From assembly GCF_900583165.1 (NCBI RefSeq), contig NZ_UTKY01000010.1:62001-126000 (forward strand): a DNA stretch of 64,000 bases, read 5' to 3'. Below are positions 50,252-57,760 of this stretch, one piece after another (within the stretch, counting starts at the first letter, position 1; each line of letters opens with the position of its first letter). The translations under genes and the position numbers were made by a program. The notes under the pieces were generated by a model. It made no database searches, had not been told where the DNA came from, and worked only from the letters and a program-made list of their open reading frames with translations. This DNA comes from Pseudomonas viridiflava. Lineage in GTDB: Bacteria; Pseudomonadota; Gammaproteobacteria; Pseudomonadales; Pseudomonadaceae.

Positions 50252-51292
50252 TCATTCGTAAGTCAAGTTGATATTTTTTAGTGTTTCGTGAAAAAAGGTC
50301 AAGCCATTAAATATTGGCTCTCTTGCTTTCAAGCAGATCCCAAAAGGCTGCATGCTTTCAACGTATTCCTTAATGCTCTGTGAGGCGTCTTTCGTTACCA
50401 AAGAAACAATTTCAGAGATTGCCTTCTTCTTGTAGGATTCAATGGTTTTGCAAGAGAGTTCGTCGATTAAAGAGTATAAGTCGTGCCCGCGAACAAAAAA
50501 ATGGATGTTGTTCGGAGAAATGCCTGCTCTTATTAAGTTTCTTGCGTAATTATCAAAGCCGTCATGTATTTTTTTTGTTTTTATTATTGTGGTGAACTTT
50601 TCATTGAGTAGGTTGATGTCTGTACAAAACTTATCCCAGTAAATGCATCCTTCAAACTCTACTTTTTCGGATATTGGCTTGCGCTTTAAATGCTCGAAGG
50701 TGGCAATAAACTCGGCTTTGTATTCGCTAATTGCGGAGCTTGAGAAAGACTTGCTAAGAGATTGTATGTATAAAAGCTTGGAATAGCATTCGTAAATCGC
50801 GTTAGAAAACTTGGCAAAGACAACACTCGTGGACTGCGCAAGTTGAGGTGTTGGAATTCCAACTAGGTGACTAATTATGCTGTCCACCAAGATAGAGTTC
50901 AAGTATATATTTTCTTTTGAGTGTACTTGAGTCCAGTAAATGTGTTCTATGTCGTTATACTCGCACGCGTATTCATCAGCAAAGCTGGAGATAAACTTGA
51001 AATCACTATCTAGGCAAAGAATTTGGTGTTTTCCTAAAATCAAATCACCACTGTCGACAAGGCCTAGAAGCCGGCTACATCCGTTAGCGTTCTTGGCGTC
51101 ATCAGCTGGGAAAATAGATCCGAACTTAAAGCTAAATTGATATTTGGTGATTTTAGAAAACGCAGGCATCCACAACTTAGTATCGTCGGGAGACTCCACC
51201 CAGACAACTACCTCTGGAAGATCCGTATCTTCCATAAAGAATTTTTGGTTCTCAACATAATCCGCATCAAAAGGGAAGCCTAAATTTTCCAT
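50252..51292 (-). CDS. DUF4435/TOPRIM-like effector (AriB-like, PARIS)
   Basis: 346 aa, AT-rich. N-terminal TOPRIM-like core: 'VVVWVESPDDTKLWMPAF' (acidic residue near 33), 'GKHQILCLDSDFKF' (near 90) and 'WTQVHSKENIYLN' (near 123), which is the E...DxD...EN pattern of DUF4435. The remaining 200 residues are helical. It starts one base after the stop of the ATPase gene. In PARIS, AriB is the nuclease that AriA holds and releases on infection; in E. coli it attacks tRNA. Function here is inferred from domain and order. Confidence 0.75.
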   Translation of the reverse strand: MENLGFPFDADYVENQKFFMEDTDLPEVVVWVESPDDTKLWMPAFSKITKYQFSFKFGSIFPADDAKNANGCSRLLGLVDSGDLILGKHQILCLDSDFKFISSFADEYACEYNDIEHIYWTQVHSKENIYLNSILVDSIISHLVGIPTPQLAQSTSVVFAKFSNAIYECYSKLLYIQSLSKSFSSSAISEYKAEFIATFEHLKRKPISEKVEFEGCIYWDKFCTDINLLNEKFTTIIKTKKIHDGFDNYARNLIRAGISPNNIHFFVRGHDLYSLIDELSCKTIESYKKKAISEIVSLVTKDASQSIKEYVESMQPFGICLKAREPIFNGLTFFHETLKNINLTYE

Positions 51293-51293
51293 G

Positions 51294-52448
51294 TTAAGCC
51301 TTACTGAACGAGCTAATATTTAGGATTCTTTCATGGTCAACTGTTCCGACCATCGCTGGTGAATGAGTGGATATGATGAACTGTGCGTCAGGTGCCAAGC
51401 GGCATAAGCTTGTCAAAAGCTGCTTTTGCCATTTTAAGTGCAAAGAGAGGTCAGGTTCATCTAATAAAAATATAGTGCTTTTGCCACGGCTGAGAAATGC
51501 AGCAAGAAGCAAACTTAAGAGTGTTTTTTCACCCTTGGATAAGTTGAACCATTTTACTTCATTCTTATTGGTGTTGATGGGTTCTAATTTAACGCCGAGA
51601 AACCCTTCGCCATCCAAAAAGACCTCCCTTCCTGTCATGCGAAAAAAAATATTCGCTTCTCTAAAGAAGTGTTCGTGACGATTTGCATAGAGGTTAGATT
51701 CATAAACTTCAAGTTTTCGACGCAGTTCTTCAGGTATTTGGCTTGCTTCAAACATTCCCTTGATACTACTTAGTAGTGCTGTGAAGTCTTCATTCACTAC
51801 GGAACTTTGGTCAAGCGCAGAAAAACGACGCATCAACATATATAGAGTTTTATCTAGAGTATTTTTTTTAGAAAAAATATCCAGGTCATCTAGGTTTTCA
51901 GCTTCATCAGAGCTTAAACTGAAGTTAAATAATTCGTCGCAATAGAGGATAGACTGCACCTCGCTCTCTACAGGGCTAGGTTGGCTGTCTTTCTTCACTC
52001 TCTTCCTTATGGAGTGTGCTAGGTTCATGAAGTTAGTTGATCTTGAATCTCTGCGCTCACCTTCTTTGCTGATAACGATGTTCTTGTTTTTTACGATGTT
52101 TGTAATGGCTGAAACAATTCTTACGTAGAAATCTTTCAAGGAGTCTGTTGTGTTAATCTTGTTGTCAGGCAGCGACGTGCTCAATGTGCTTTCTAGAACC
52201 CGACCTATCTTTACGTGGTTAACAATAAGTCCACTGTCAAAATGTATTTGACTAGCCCAGTTAGTTCTGGGAAATAAAAATTCTTTCTTTCCGTAAAGAG
52301 ATAAAGTGCTGTGTATAACTGCTAGCGTAGTAGATTTGCCAATACCATTATAGCCAGTAATTATGGTTACAGGCGTCGGAAAATCAATAACGGCAGTGTT
52401 TCCTTCTATATATACGTTATGTATTGCAACCTTGGAAATTTTTCTCAT
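51294..52448 (-). CDS. AAA15 ATPase (AriA-like, PARIS)
   Basis: 384 aa from ATG 52,448 with a strong site (AAGGTGAT); a longer in-frame start at 52,499 lacks one. Walker A 'GYNGIGKST' (residues 32-40), a coiled, charged middle, signature 'NLSKGEKTLLSLLLAAF', Walker B 'IFLLDEPDLSLH' and His switch 'ISTHSPAMVG'. Such SMC-like ATPases sense phage signals in PARIS, Gabija/OLD and retron systems. Directly coupled to a DUF4435 gene, it fits AriA. AT-rich like its partner. Confidence 0.77.
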   Translation of the reverse strand: MRKISKVAIHNVYIEGNTAVIDFPTPVTIITGYNGIGKSTTLAVIHSTLSLYGKKEFLFPRTNWASQIHFDSGLIVNHVKIGRVLESTLSTSLPDNKINTTDSLKDFYVRIVSAITNIVKNKNIVISKEGERRDSRSTNFMNLAHSIRKRVKKDSQPSPVESEVQSILYCDELFNFSLSSDEAENLDDLDIFSKKNTLDKTLYMLMRRFSALDQSSVVNEDFTALLSSIKGMFEASQIPEELRRKLEVYESNLYANRHEHFFREANIFFRMTGREVFLDGEGFLGVKLEPINTNKNEVKWFNLSKGEKTLLSLLLAAFLSRGKSTIFLLDEPDLSLHLKWQKQLLTSLCRLAPDAQFIISTHSPAMVGTVDHERILNISSFSKA

Positions 52449-53128
52449 ATCACCTTCGACGCAAAGTCTGACTAGTTGGGCAAATATTTTGCGTAACACT
52501 ATAGATGCGCACGTATAGCATAAAGCCTGAAAGAACGCCAGATTTTTATCTCGTCTTTGTCCTCGTTAGGTTAAGTAGGAGCTAGCTACTAGGATATAAA
52601 AATGAGTTAAGAGTGAAGTGTTCTCCAATACTGCAAAAGTTAATTGAGTGATTAAAATGATCGGATTTTAATTTAAGCAGTTCTGTGTATTAAAAAATGT
52701 TGATCTGCTGCTTAGAATTATGTACGAAATAAAAATAAGTTTAAGAAAGCACTTATCCCCCTCCCGCCGACGGGGTTTGCGTCCTTTTTTTGTGCAAACC
52801 CAGATGTGGTGCAAACGAACCGGCAGCCCATACGGGCCGGGTCGCTCTAGGGGCGGGTGGCAGTTTCATAGATTGCAAAGCTTTGAAGAGAAGTGCAGTG
52901 CGACTGCATAGAGGTGCAGCTGACGATCACGGACGGGGGCAAGGCTGGAGGCCCCGGGTTCATTGATCCGTACACAGAAAAATATAGGAATGCGGGTGTT
53001 TTCCAAAACGAGATAGATCTTTTTTCTCGCCGTCCGTGGCTGCCTTCGATGAGGTCGAAAGCTGCCATAAGCCATGAATCGTGTGGGTTTCGCCGAGATT
53101 GGGGCATTTCACAACTTGTCTCGATTCC
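52449..53128. other. 680-bp region upstream of the right-end defence operon
   Basis: 52,449-52,760 is very AT-rich and has no credible gene; it should hold the leftward defence promoter. 52,760-53,130 is GC-rich. Two weak rightward frames, 52,720-52,911 ('RGLRPFFVQTQMWCKRTGSPYGPGRSRGGWQFHRLQSFEEKC') and 52,893-53,132, together resemble Ash/Icd-like small phage ORFs, but neither has a good ribosome site. Confidence 0.4.
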
Positions 53129-53344
53129 TTAACTGGCGCCTGATCTTCTCAATCGAGCCAAACCTTGCTTGATATGCCCCGCGTTCTCACCGAGCGCCTC
53201 TAAGGCACCACGCACGTTTTCACCTACTTCTACTGAGCCTTGCTGTTCCAGGCGGAGCGTGAGTTCCATCACAGCGGCTTCAAGTGCCAACTGATTTTCA
53301 TACATCCTTTCAAGCACATCTGAGAGCGAATATTCATGCGCCAT
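53129..53344 (-). CDS. 71-aa coiled phage-end protein, function unknown
   Basis: MAHEYSLSDVLERMYENQLALEAAVMELTLRLEQQG, an amphipathic coil, with AGGAG 8 bp upstream. It ends 'HIKQGLARLRRSG'. Codon use is phage-like rather than AT-rich like the defence genes. It is the last gene before attR. Confidence 0.7.
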   Translation of the reverse strand: MAHEYSLSDVLERMYENQLALEAAVMELTLRLEQQGSVEVGENVRGALEALGENAGHIKQGLARLRRSGAS

Positions 53345-53435
53345 ACGACGACTCCTGTTCGTTACACCTCATGCTAGTCGCCAGTTCTAGGACGTGCCCA
53401 TTTGATGGCTATTTTGGAACCAGAGCTGGGAAAAA

Positions 53436-53709
53436 GGTAATTTTGGTTAGGAATGGCGGTAGCCCTGCTGTAGGCCCCGTATTCCGTGGGTTTGACGTAT
53501 TACCTTGAGGGGTAATATTTGGTAATGGCAAAGGTAATATTTGTCCAAGTGTCCGGTTTTGCTGGGGATTGAGGCTGGCAGGAATTACTCGGTGTAAAGG
53601 TAATGACCTAACCTATAAATTACTAAATTATTACCTTTCTAATTATCCTTCAACCTACTGAATTTAAAGGGTCTTATTCTATTTTTCTAAACGTATTACC
53701 AATATTACC
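53436..53709. repeat. Array of GGTAAT motifs
   Basis: Exact GGTAAT at 53,436, 53,511, 53,521, 53,533 and 53,599; exact complement ATTACC at 53,499, 53,630, 53,695 and 53,704. One-base variants lie at 53,584 and 53,619. Many share AAAGGTAATATT context. Some pairs are 9-12 bp apart. A repeated protein-binding site is likely. Confidence 0.7.
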
Positions 53710-53793
53710 TTTTTCCCATGCCTCAACATAAATCGCCACGGATGCTGTCACTCGACCCCTTTCCACCCTCGCGCACTAACTTGGTGCAAAACC

Positions 53794-53814
53794 CATGGGA
53801 CTACCATGGGACTG
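53794..53814 (+). repeat. Arm-type integrase site, right arm
   Basis: Two CATGGGAC octamers 11 bp apart, matching 20 of 21 bases of 20,076-20,096 in the same orientation. It lies 85 bp inside attR, as its partner lies 77 bp inside attL. Confidence 0.7.
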
Positions 53815-53899
53815 AGAATGTCTGTTTTTCTGAGACGGAGCATCGCTACAGCCCGCGTAAACCGGGTACTTGCATAATGAAAGTGACTTTGCGGGTAGT

Positions 53900-53922
53900 T
53901 TCGAATCTCTCCTTCACCGCCA
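53900..53922 (+). repeat. attR core (23 bp)
   Basis: Exact copy of the tRNA-Ser 3' end at 19,976-19,998. Only this part of the tRNA is present here; the host terminator of the tRNA follows it. Confidence 0.92.
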
Positions 53923-53940
53923 TATTCGATGTAGACAAGA

Positions 53941-53972
53941 CCCCTGGTTTCGAAAGAAACCAGGGGTTTTTT
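53941..53972 (+). terminator. Original host terminator of tRNA-Ser, displaced by the prophage
   Basis: Stem CCCCTGGTTT/AAACCAGGGG with a 6-nt loop and six T residues, 18 bp after attR. It would follow the tRNA directly if the prophage were excised. Confidence 0.88.
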
Positions 53973-54028
53973 CATTTCTGAAATGCTTGCCCGGCATAGG
54001 CGTGGCATTCGTACACCGACTAGCCAAT

Positions 54029-54056
54029 CAAAAACACCGAGCAAAGCCCGGTGTTC
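54029..54056 (-). terminator. Terminator of the lipoprotein gene
   Basis: On the minus strand, stem AACACCG/CGGTGTT with extra pairing around CGGGCTTTGCTCG, followed by TTTTTG, just after the stop at 54,075. Confidence 0.8.
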
Positions 54057-54074
54057 TATTCAACGCATAACGCC

Positions 54075-54410
54075 TTACTGCGCAGTTTTCAGCTTAACCA
54101 CATCACCCGAAATCTTGGTGGTGTAACCGCTCAGCACCCAAGCCCAAAACCATTTTTCCTGGATCTGGGTGTTGATCAGCGCATCGCCGCCTTTGGCTTT
54201 GATGGCTTCATTCTGGGCGCGTACGAAACGGCTGTTTTGGCCAATCGGGATGATGCCGAACAGCATGATGCCGGTGGCGCTGGCTTCGCTGTGACCCAGC
54301 ACGGTGTATTGGCTGCTGTCGTATTGCGGGGATTTGATGGCGGTGCCGGTGCAGCCTGCGAGGGTGAAACCGAGAACGGCTGCTGCAACCACTTTACTGA
54401 CGTACTTCAC
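54075..54410 (-). CDS. Small outer-membrane lipoprotein
   Basis: 111 aa. Signal peptide with lipobox LAGC (Cys20: 'VVAAAVLGFTLAGCTGTAIKSP'). The mature part has 'GIMLFGIIPIGQNSRFVRAQNEAIKAKGGDALINTQIQEKWFWAWVLSGYTTKISGDVV', a TRL-like pattern. Function unknown. It has its own terminator and so is monocistronic. Confidence 0.82.
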   Translation of the reverse strand: MKYVSKVVAAAVLGFTLAGCTGTAIKSPQYDSSQYTVLGHSEASATGIMLFGIIPIGQNSRFVRAQNEAIKAKGGDALINTQIQEKWFWAWVLSGYTTKISGDVVKLKTAQ

Positions 54411-54499
54411 GGTAAAACTCCATGGGCTAAAGCCCGAGATTCAATTCTCGGGGGCTGCACTTTAATCGCTCCTGTAACAGATTGAAAACAATCTACCCC

Positions 54500-54853
54500 T
54501 CAAGCCTGCACGTACACCCAAGCGGTCAAGCCTGACGCCAACCCCACCGCCACGCGTTTGTAATCCGACACTTCATAAGCATCCGCCGCCGCCAACTCGG
54601 CCTCGGTAATCTGGAACACCATCCCTTCGACCCTGGCGCCTGGCTCTGTTGTCGGTGCGACGATGGGGTGGTGGGTCTTGCCGCTGCTCGCCAGCACGTG
54701 TGGGTCGGTGATTTCTACCCAGCTTTGCGAATAGCCGAGCATGGCGTCGTGCTGACCGGCGAGTTCTCTGCCAAAGTTGGCCAGTTGTACGGATTTATCC
54801 TGCAGTGTGCCGTAGGAAAATAGCAGCACGGGGGATTCGTTGGAGCGTGTCAT
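54500..54853 (-). CDS. Gamma-glutamylcyclotransferase-like (GGCT/AIG2) protein
   Basis: 117 aa: 'LLFSYGTLQDKSVQLANFG' is the YGTL substrate loop, and 'GMVFQITEAELAAADAYEV' carries the conserved Glu near the active site. Family members cut gamma-glutamyl amides to 5-oxoproline. The start is 18 bp downstream of the M24 gene's stop, so the two may be co-transcribed. Confidence 0.88.
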   Translation of the reverse strand: MTRSNESPVLLFSYGTLQDKSVQLANFGRELAGQHDAMLGYSQSWVEITDPHVLASSGKTHHPIVAPTTEPGARVEGMVFQITEAELAAADAYEVSDYKRVAVGLASGLTAWVYVQA

Positions 54854-54870
54854 TTGTGGTCCTTAACGGG

Positions 54871-55530
54871 TTAAGCCAGTAGGTCTTCGTAGAATGCGCC
54901 GTAGGGTTTGGCCGGGTGGGCGATCTGGATTTCGAGAATCCACAAGCCTTCATTCGGGTAGTGCTCGAAGTCGCCCAGGTCGCCGCCTCGATGAATAGCG
55001 TGGGGGAAGTCGCTGACGCGGTGGCCCTTGATGTCCAGGTTCAATTGCCAGCCCATGACCCGTGCTTGTTCTTCGGCGTAGCGGTAAAGCTCCAGGCCGA
55101 CGACTTGGTCGTTTTTCCAGCGCGCTTGCACGCGGTCGAACAGCTCTTTGGCCGCATTGGCACAGGCGATCATGTCCGGGTCGTTGCCGATGCTGAACGT
55201 GGCGCCGGCGTCGCCTTCGTGGCCTTGCCAGACGGCGCCCATGTCGATGAAGAAAATGTCGTTGTCGCCCAGCACCGGGTCGCCGTCGGAGCGTTGTTTG
55301 AATGTCTTGAGGGTGTTGGCACCGAAGCGCACCAGCAACGGGTGCCAGATACGTTGCATATCGAGTTCGGCGAGGACGTGTTTGCCCAGTTCGCGGGCTT
55401 CGGATTCGAGCATGCCGGGGCTTATGCGTTGGGCGAGCTGTTCGATGGCTTTCCAGGTCATGGCCTGGGCGAAACGCATGGATTCGAGACTGTAGGCCGC
55501 ACCTACGGCTTCTTTGGGTTGTGCATTCAT
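54871..55530 (-). CDS. M24 (pita-bread) family peptidase
   Basis: 219 aa from ATG 55,530. It has only the catalytic domain of the aminopeptidase P/methionine aminopeptidase fold: 'IFFIDMGAVWQGHEGDAGATFSIG' (the two metal Asp), 'GHRVSDFPHAIHRGGDLGDF' (the His) and 'WILEIQIAHPAKPYGAFYED' (the Glu). The N-terminal domain of PepP is absent. Substrate unknown. Confidence 0.88.
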   Translation of the reverse strand: MNAQPKEAVGAAYSLESMRFAQAMTWKAIEQLAQRISPGMLESEARELGKHVLAELDMQRIWHPLLVRFGANTLKTFKQRSDGDPVLGDNDIFFIDMGAVWQGHEGDAGATFSIGNDPDMIACANAAKELFDRVQARWKNDQVVGLELYRYAEEQARVMGWQLNLDIKGHRVSDFPHAIHRGGDLGDFEHYPNEGLWILEIQIAHPAKPYGAFYEDLLA

Positions 55531-55601
55531 CAACGTGTCCTCAGCTTTGGCGTTATGCGCTTAACTATATAGCGCTGAGATGACGCAGCAAAAGCTCAAA
55601 T

Positions 55602-55961
55602 TCAGCGTCTACGCCGTATTAGCCGCACATACACGGCAGCGTTGATCACCACCACAACGGCCCCCAGCACCAGTTGGATATTTGGCGTCAGCCCGGCCGG
55701 GTAGATGAGCGTAAGGATGTAGTGCTCGATAAACCCACCGCCATAGCCGTCCTGGCCGGCGAGATGGCGAAACAAATTTTCCCAGCGGGTGAGCGGGCAG
55801 GGCAGGTGCAGCACTTCGACGGCAATGCCCCAGGCCACCGCTGGCAGATGCAGCCACATCACGCGGCGCCATTTGAGCGCGATTAGCCCGCCGAACAATA
55901 CGAACATTATGAAGCTGAGGTGGAACAGCACCAGGCTGTCGGCTGCTAGGCGGTAGAGCAT
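55602..55961 (-). CDS. DUF2784 membrane protein
   Basis: 119 aa from ATG 55,961, starting 'MLYRLAADSLVLFHLSFIMFVLFGGLIALKW'. Three to four membrane helices and the conserved 'EVLHLPCPLTRWENLFR' loop are typical of DUF2784. Function unknown. Divergent from the HAD gene, with about 110 bp between them. Confidence 0.88.
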   Translation of the reverse strand: MLYRLAADSLVLFHLSFIMFVLFGGLIALKWRRVMWLHLPAVAWGIAVEVLHLPCPLTRWENLFRHLAGQDGYGGGFIEHYILTLIYPAGLTPNIQLVLGAVVVVINAAVYVRLIRRRR

Positions 55962-56070
55962 CGCGGGCACTTCGAAAGGGCGGGCGCATAGTCTAAAGGG
56001 TTGCCTGTGGGCAAGTGCGGCCGTTATTGTGCTGAATCCTTTTAGTCCTTCCCCCCAAGGATCTGTTTTG

Positions 56071-56757
56071 ATGAACGCACCGCGTACCGCCGGCCCGATC
56101 AAGGCCGTGATTTTCGATATGGACGGTTTGTTGCTGGATACCGAGGGCATCTACACCGAAGTCACGCAGATCATTGCCGAGCGCTATGGTCGTACTTATG
56201 ACTGGGGGATCAAGCAGCACATCATCGGTCGTGGTGCCCAGGACCTGGCCGACTACGTGGTGAAGGCGCTGGACCTGCCGATCACGCCGGCCGAGTTTCT
56301 GAAGATTCGTGAGCCTCTGATGAGCGAGCGCTTCCCCACGGCCTTGGGCATGCCCGGCGCCGAGGCATTGGTGCGTCACTTGAAGGCGCACAATATTCCG
56401 ATTGCGGTGGGCACCAGTTCGTCGCGCAATTCGTTTGGCCACAAGACCACATTGCACCGCGAATGGTTTGGTTTGTTCGGCACCATCGTCACCGCTGACG
56501 ACCCGGAGGTCGGTGCCGCCAAGCCTGCGCCGGATATCTTCCTCACTGCCGCCCGACGCTTGGGCGTGGCGCCTGAGGATTGCCTGGTGTTCGAGGATTC
56601 GCCATTTGGAGTGACAGCTGCGAAAGCCGCCAATATGACGGCCATCGCCGTGCCCGATGAGGCCATGGCTGACAGCAAGTACCAGCATGCTGACCAGATC
56701 ATCCGCAAACTCGCGGAGTTTGATTTGGTGGCTTATGGCTTGCCACCAATGCGCTGA
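56071..56757 (+). CDS. HAD-IA phosphatase (pseudouridine-5'-phosphatase / beta-PGM-like)
   Basis: 228 aa. Motif I 'AVIFDMDGLLLDTE', motif II 'AVGTSSSRNSFGHK', motif III Lys in 'AAKPAPDIF' and motif IV 'CLVFEDSPFGVTAA'. The cap domain is at residues about 25-90. Substrate is a small phosphomonoester; 'DMDGLLLDTE' is shared with HDHD1/YniC-type enzymes. RBS AAGGA lies before the ATG at 56,071. Confidence 0.9.
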   Translation: MNAPRTAGPIKAVIFDMDGLLLDTEGIYTEVTQIIAERYGRTYDWGIKQHIIGRGAQDLADYVVKALDLPITPAEFLKIREPLMSERFPTALGMPGAEALVRHLKAHNIPIAVGTSSSRNSFGHKTTLHREWFGLFGTIVTADDPEVGAAKPAPDIFLTAARRLGVAPEDCLVFEDSPFGVTAAKAANMTAIAVPDEAMADSKYQHADQIIRKLAEFDLVAYGLPPMR

Positions 56758-56770
56758 ATAAATGCGGTCA

Positions 56771-56865
56771 AAATGTGGAAGGGGGCTTGCTCCCGATAGC
56801 GGTGTATCAGTCAGCCTATTGGTTGCTGACCTACCGCCATCGGGGGCAAGCCCCCTCCCACATTT
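56771..56865. repeat. REPIN-type element
   Basis: Left arm AAATGTGGAAGGGGGCTTG and right arm CAAGCCCCCTCCCACATTT enclose a spacer with GATAGCGGTGTATCAGTC. Same family as 3,338 and 61,418. It may also act as a terminator between convergent genes. Confidence 0.88.
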
Positions 56866-56887
56866 GTTTTTCCGTGTGCCTGGAATC

Positions 56888-57634
56888 CTAGGCGCTGAAG
56901 CCACCATCGATGGTCAAGCTGGCACCGGTGATGTAGCCGGCCTCTGGGCCTGCCAGGTAGGCAACGAAGCTGGCAATTTCTTCGACATGCCCATACCGAC
57001 CCACCGCCATCAACCCGATCAAGCTCTCGGCAAAATCACTGTTCGCCGGATTCATATCAGTGTCCACCGGCCCAGGTTGCACGTTGTTGATGGTGATGCC
57101 CTTCGGCCCCAAGTCCCGCGCCAAACCTTTGGTCAGGCCCACCAGCGCCGCCTTGCTCATCGCATACGGGCCACCACCGCCAAAGGGCATACGTTCGGCG
57201 TTGGTGCTGCCGATGTTGATCACCCGGCCGCCGTCACCCATGTGCTTGGCGGCTTCCTGGGTTGCGATAAATACGCTGCGTACGTTGATCGCCAGGGTCT
57301 GGTCGAAATCTTCCAGCTTGAAGTCTTCCAGCGGTGCGATGGCCAGTACGCCAGCGTTGTTCACCAGGATATCCAGGCGCCCAAAGGCTTCTACTGTGGC
57401 GTTGACGGCGTTGCGAATTGCGTCGGCACTGGCGCTGTCGGCGTGGATCGCCAGGGCCTTGCCGCCTTCGCTGATCACGCTGTTCTGCAATTCTTCAGCC
57501 TTGGCGGTCGAGCTGACATAGGTGAAGGCAACCGCTGCGCCCTGTGCGGCGAGGCGCTTGACGATGGCGGCGCCGATGCCGCGGGAACCGCCTTGAATCA
57601 AGGCGACTTTGCCGCTGAGGTTTTGTGTGGTCAT
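56888..57634 (-). CDS. Short-chain dehydrogenase/reductase (SDR), classical
   Basis: 248 aa. NAD(P)-binding 'ALIQGGSRGIGAAIVKRLA', 'ILVNNAGVLA', the catalytic 'YAMSKAALVGLTKG' (Tyr-x3-Lys) after Ser in 'NIGSTNAERM', and C-terminal 'ITGASLTIDGGFSA'. Looks like a 3-oxoacyl-ACP reductase or aldehyde/ketone reductase. It is divergent from a LysR gene that probably controls it. Confidence 0.92.
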   Translation of the reverse strand: MTTQNLSGKVALIQGGSRGIGAAIVKRLAAQGAAVAFTYVSSTAKAEELQNSVISEGGKALAIHADSASADAIRNAVNATVEAFGRLDILVNNAGVLAIAPLEDFKLEDFDQTLAINVRSVFIATQEAAKHMGDGGRVINIGSTNAERMPFGGGGPYAMSKAALVGLTKGLARDLGPKGITINNVQPGPVDTDMNPANSDFAESLIGLMAVGRYGHVEEIASFVAYLAGPEAGYITGASLTIDGGFSA

Positions 57635-57760
57635 GTCGATCTCCTAGCTGTTCAAGGCGGGATGCCTTGTTGTTGGAACCGAGTATCGACCTCACCGACC
57701 CCTCCCGGTAGACCGTGATTGCTATAGTCTGTGTAAACCAAAAGTTTAGAGTGGGGCGGT

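Larger units (their letters stand above)
53345..53899. other. AT-rich right-end region of the prophage
   Basis: 555 bp with no credible gene. It carries nine exact GGTAAT/ATTACC motifs at 53,436-53,709 and the right arm-type repeat at 53,794. It is probably the regulatory and recombination half of attP. Confidence 0.6.
19976..53922. mobile_element. P2-superfamily (HP1/K139-like) prophage in tRNA-Ser
   Basis: 33.9 kb between two identical 23-bp core repeats, the left one in the tRNA 3' end. It contains a tyrosine integrase, replication protein, divergent repressor/Cro pair, Ogr-like activator, terminase, portal, scaffold, capsid, sheath, tube, baseplate, fibre and lysis genes, all with open frames. 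The sheath, tube and small tail proteins are of the DUF2586/DUF2597/DUF2590 types found in HP1/K139-like phages. Both ends carry AT-rich cargo that looks like anti-phage defence. Confidence 0.95.

Noticed and set aside
53436..53709. CRISPR array
   Set aside because: The repeated unit is six to nine bases, in both orientations and with irregular spacing; there are no spacers or cas genes.
19976..53922. Insertion sequence or transposase within the prophage
   Set aside because: No transposase domain or terminal inverted repeat was found; the only recombinase is the tyrosine integrase.
53870..53925. Possible second tRNA-Ser at the right end
   Set aside because: Only the last 23 bases match; the acceptor 5' half, D arm and anticodon arm are missing. 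It is the attR copy.
53718..53981. 87-aa open frame across attR
   Set aside because: It crosses the arm repeat, attR and the tRNA terminator, so it cannot be a conserved protein.
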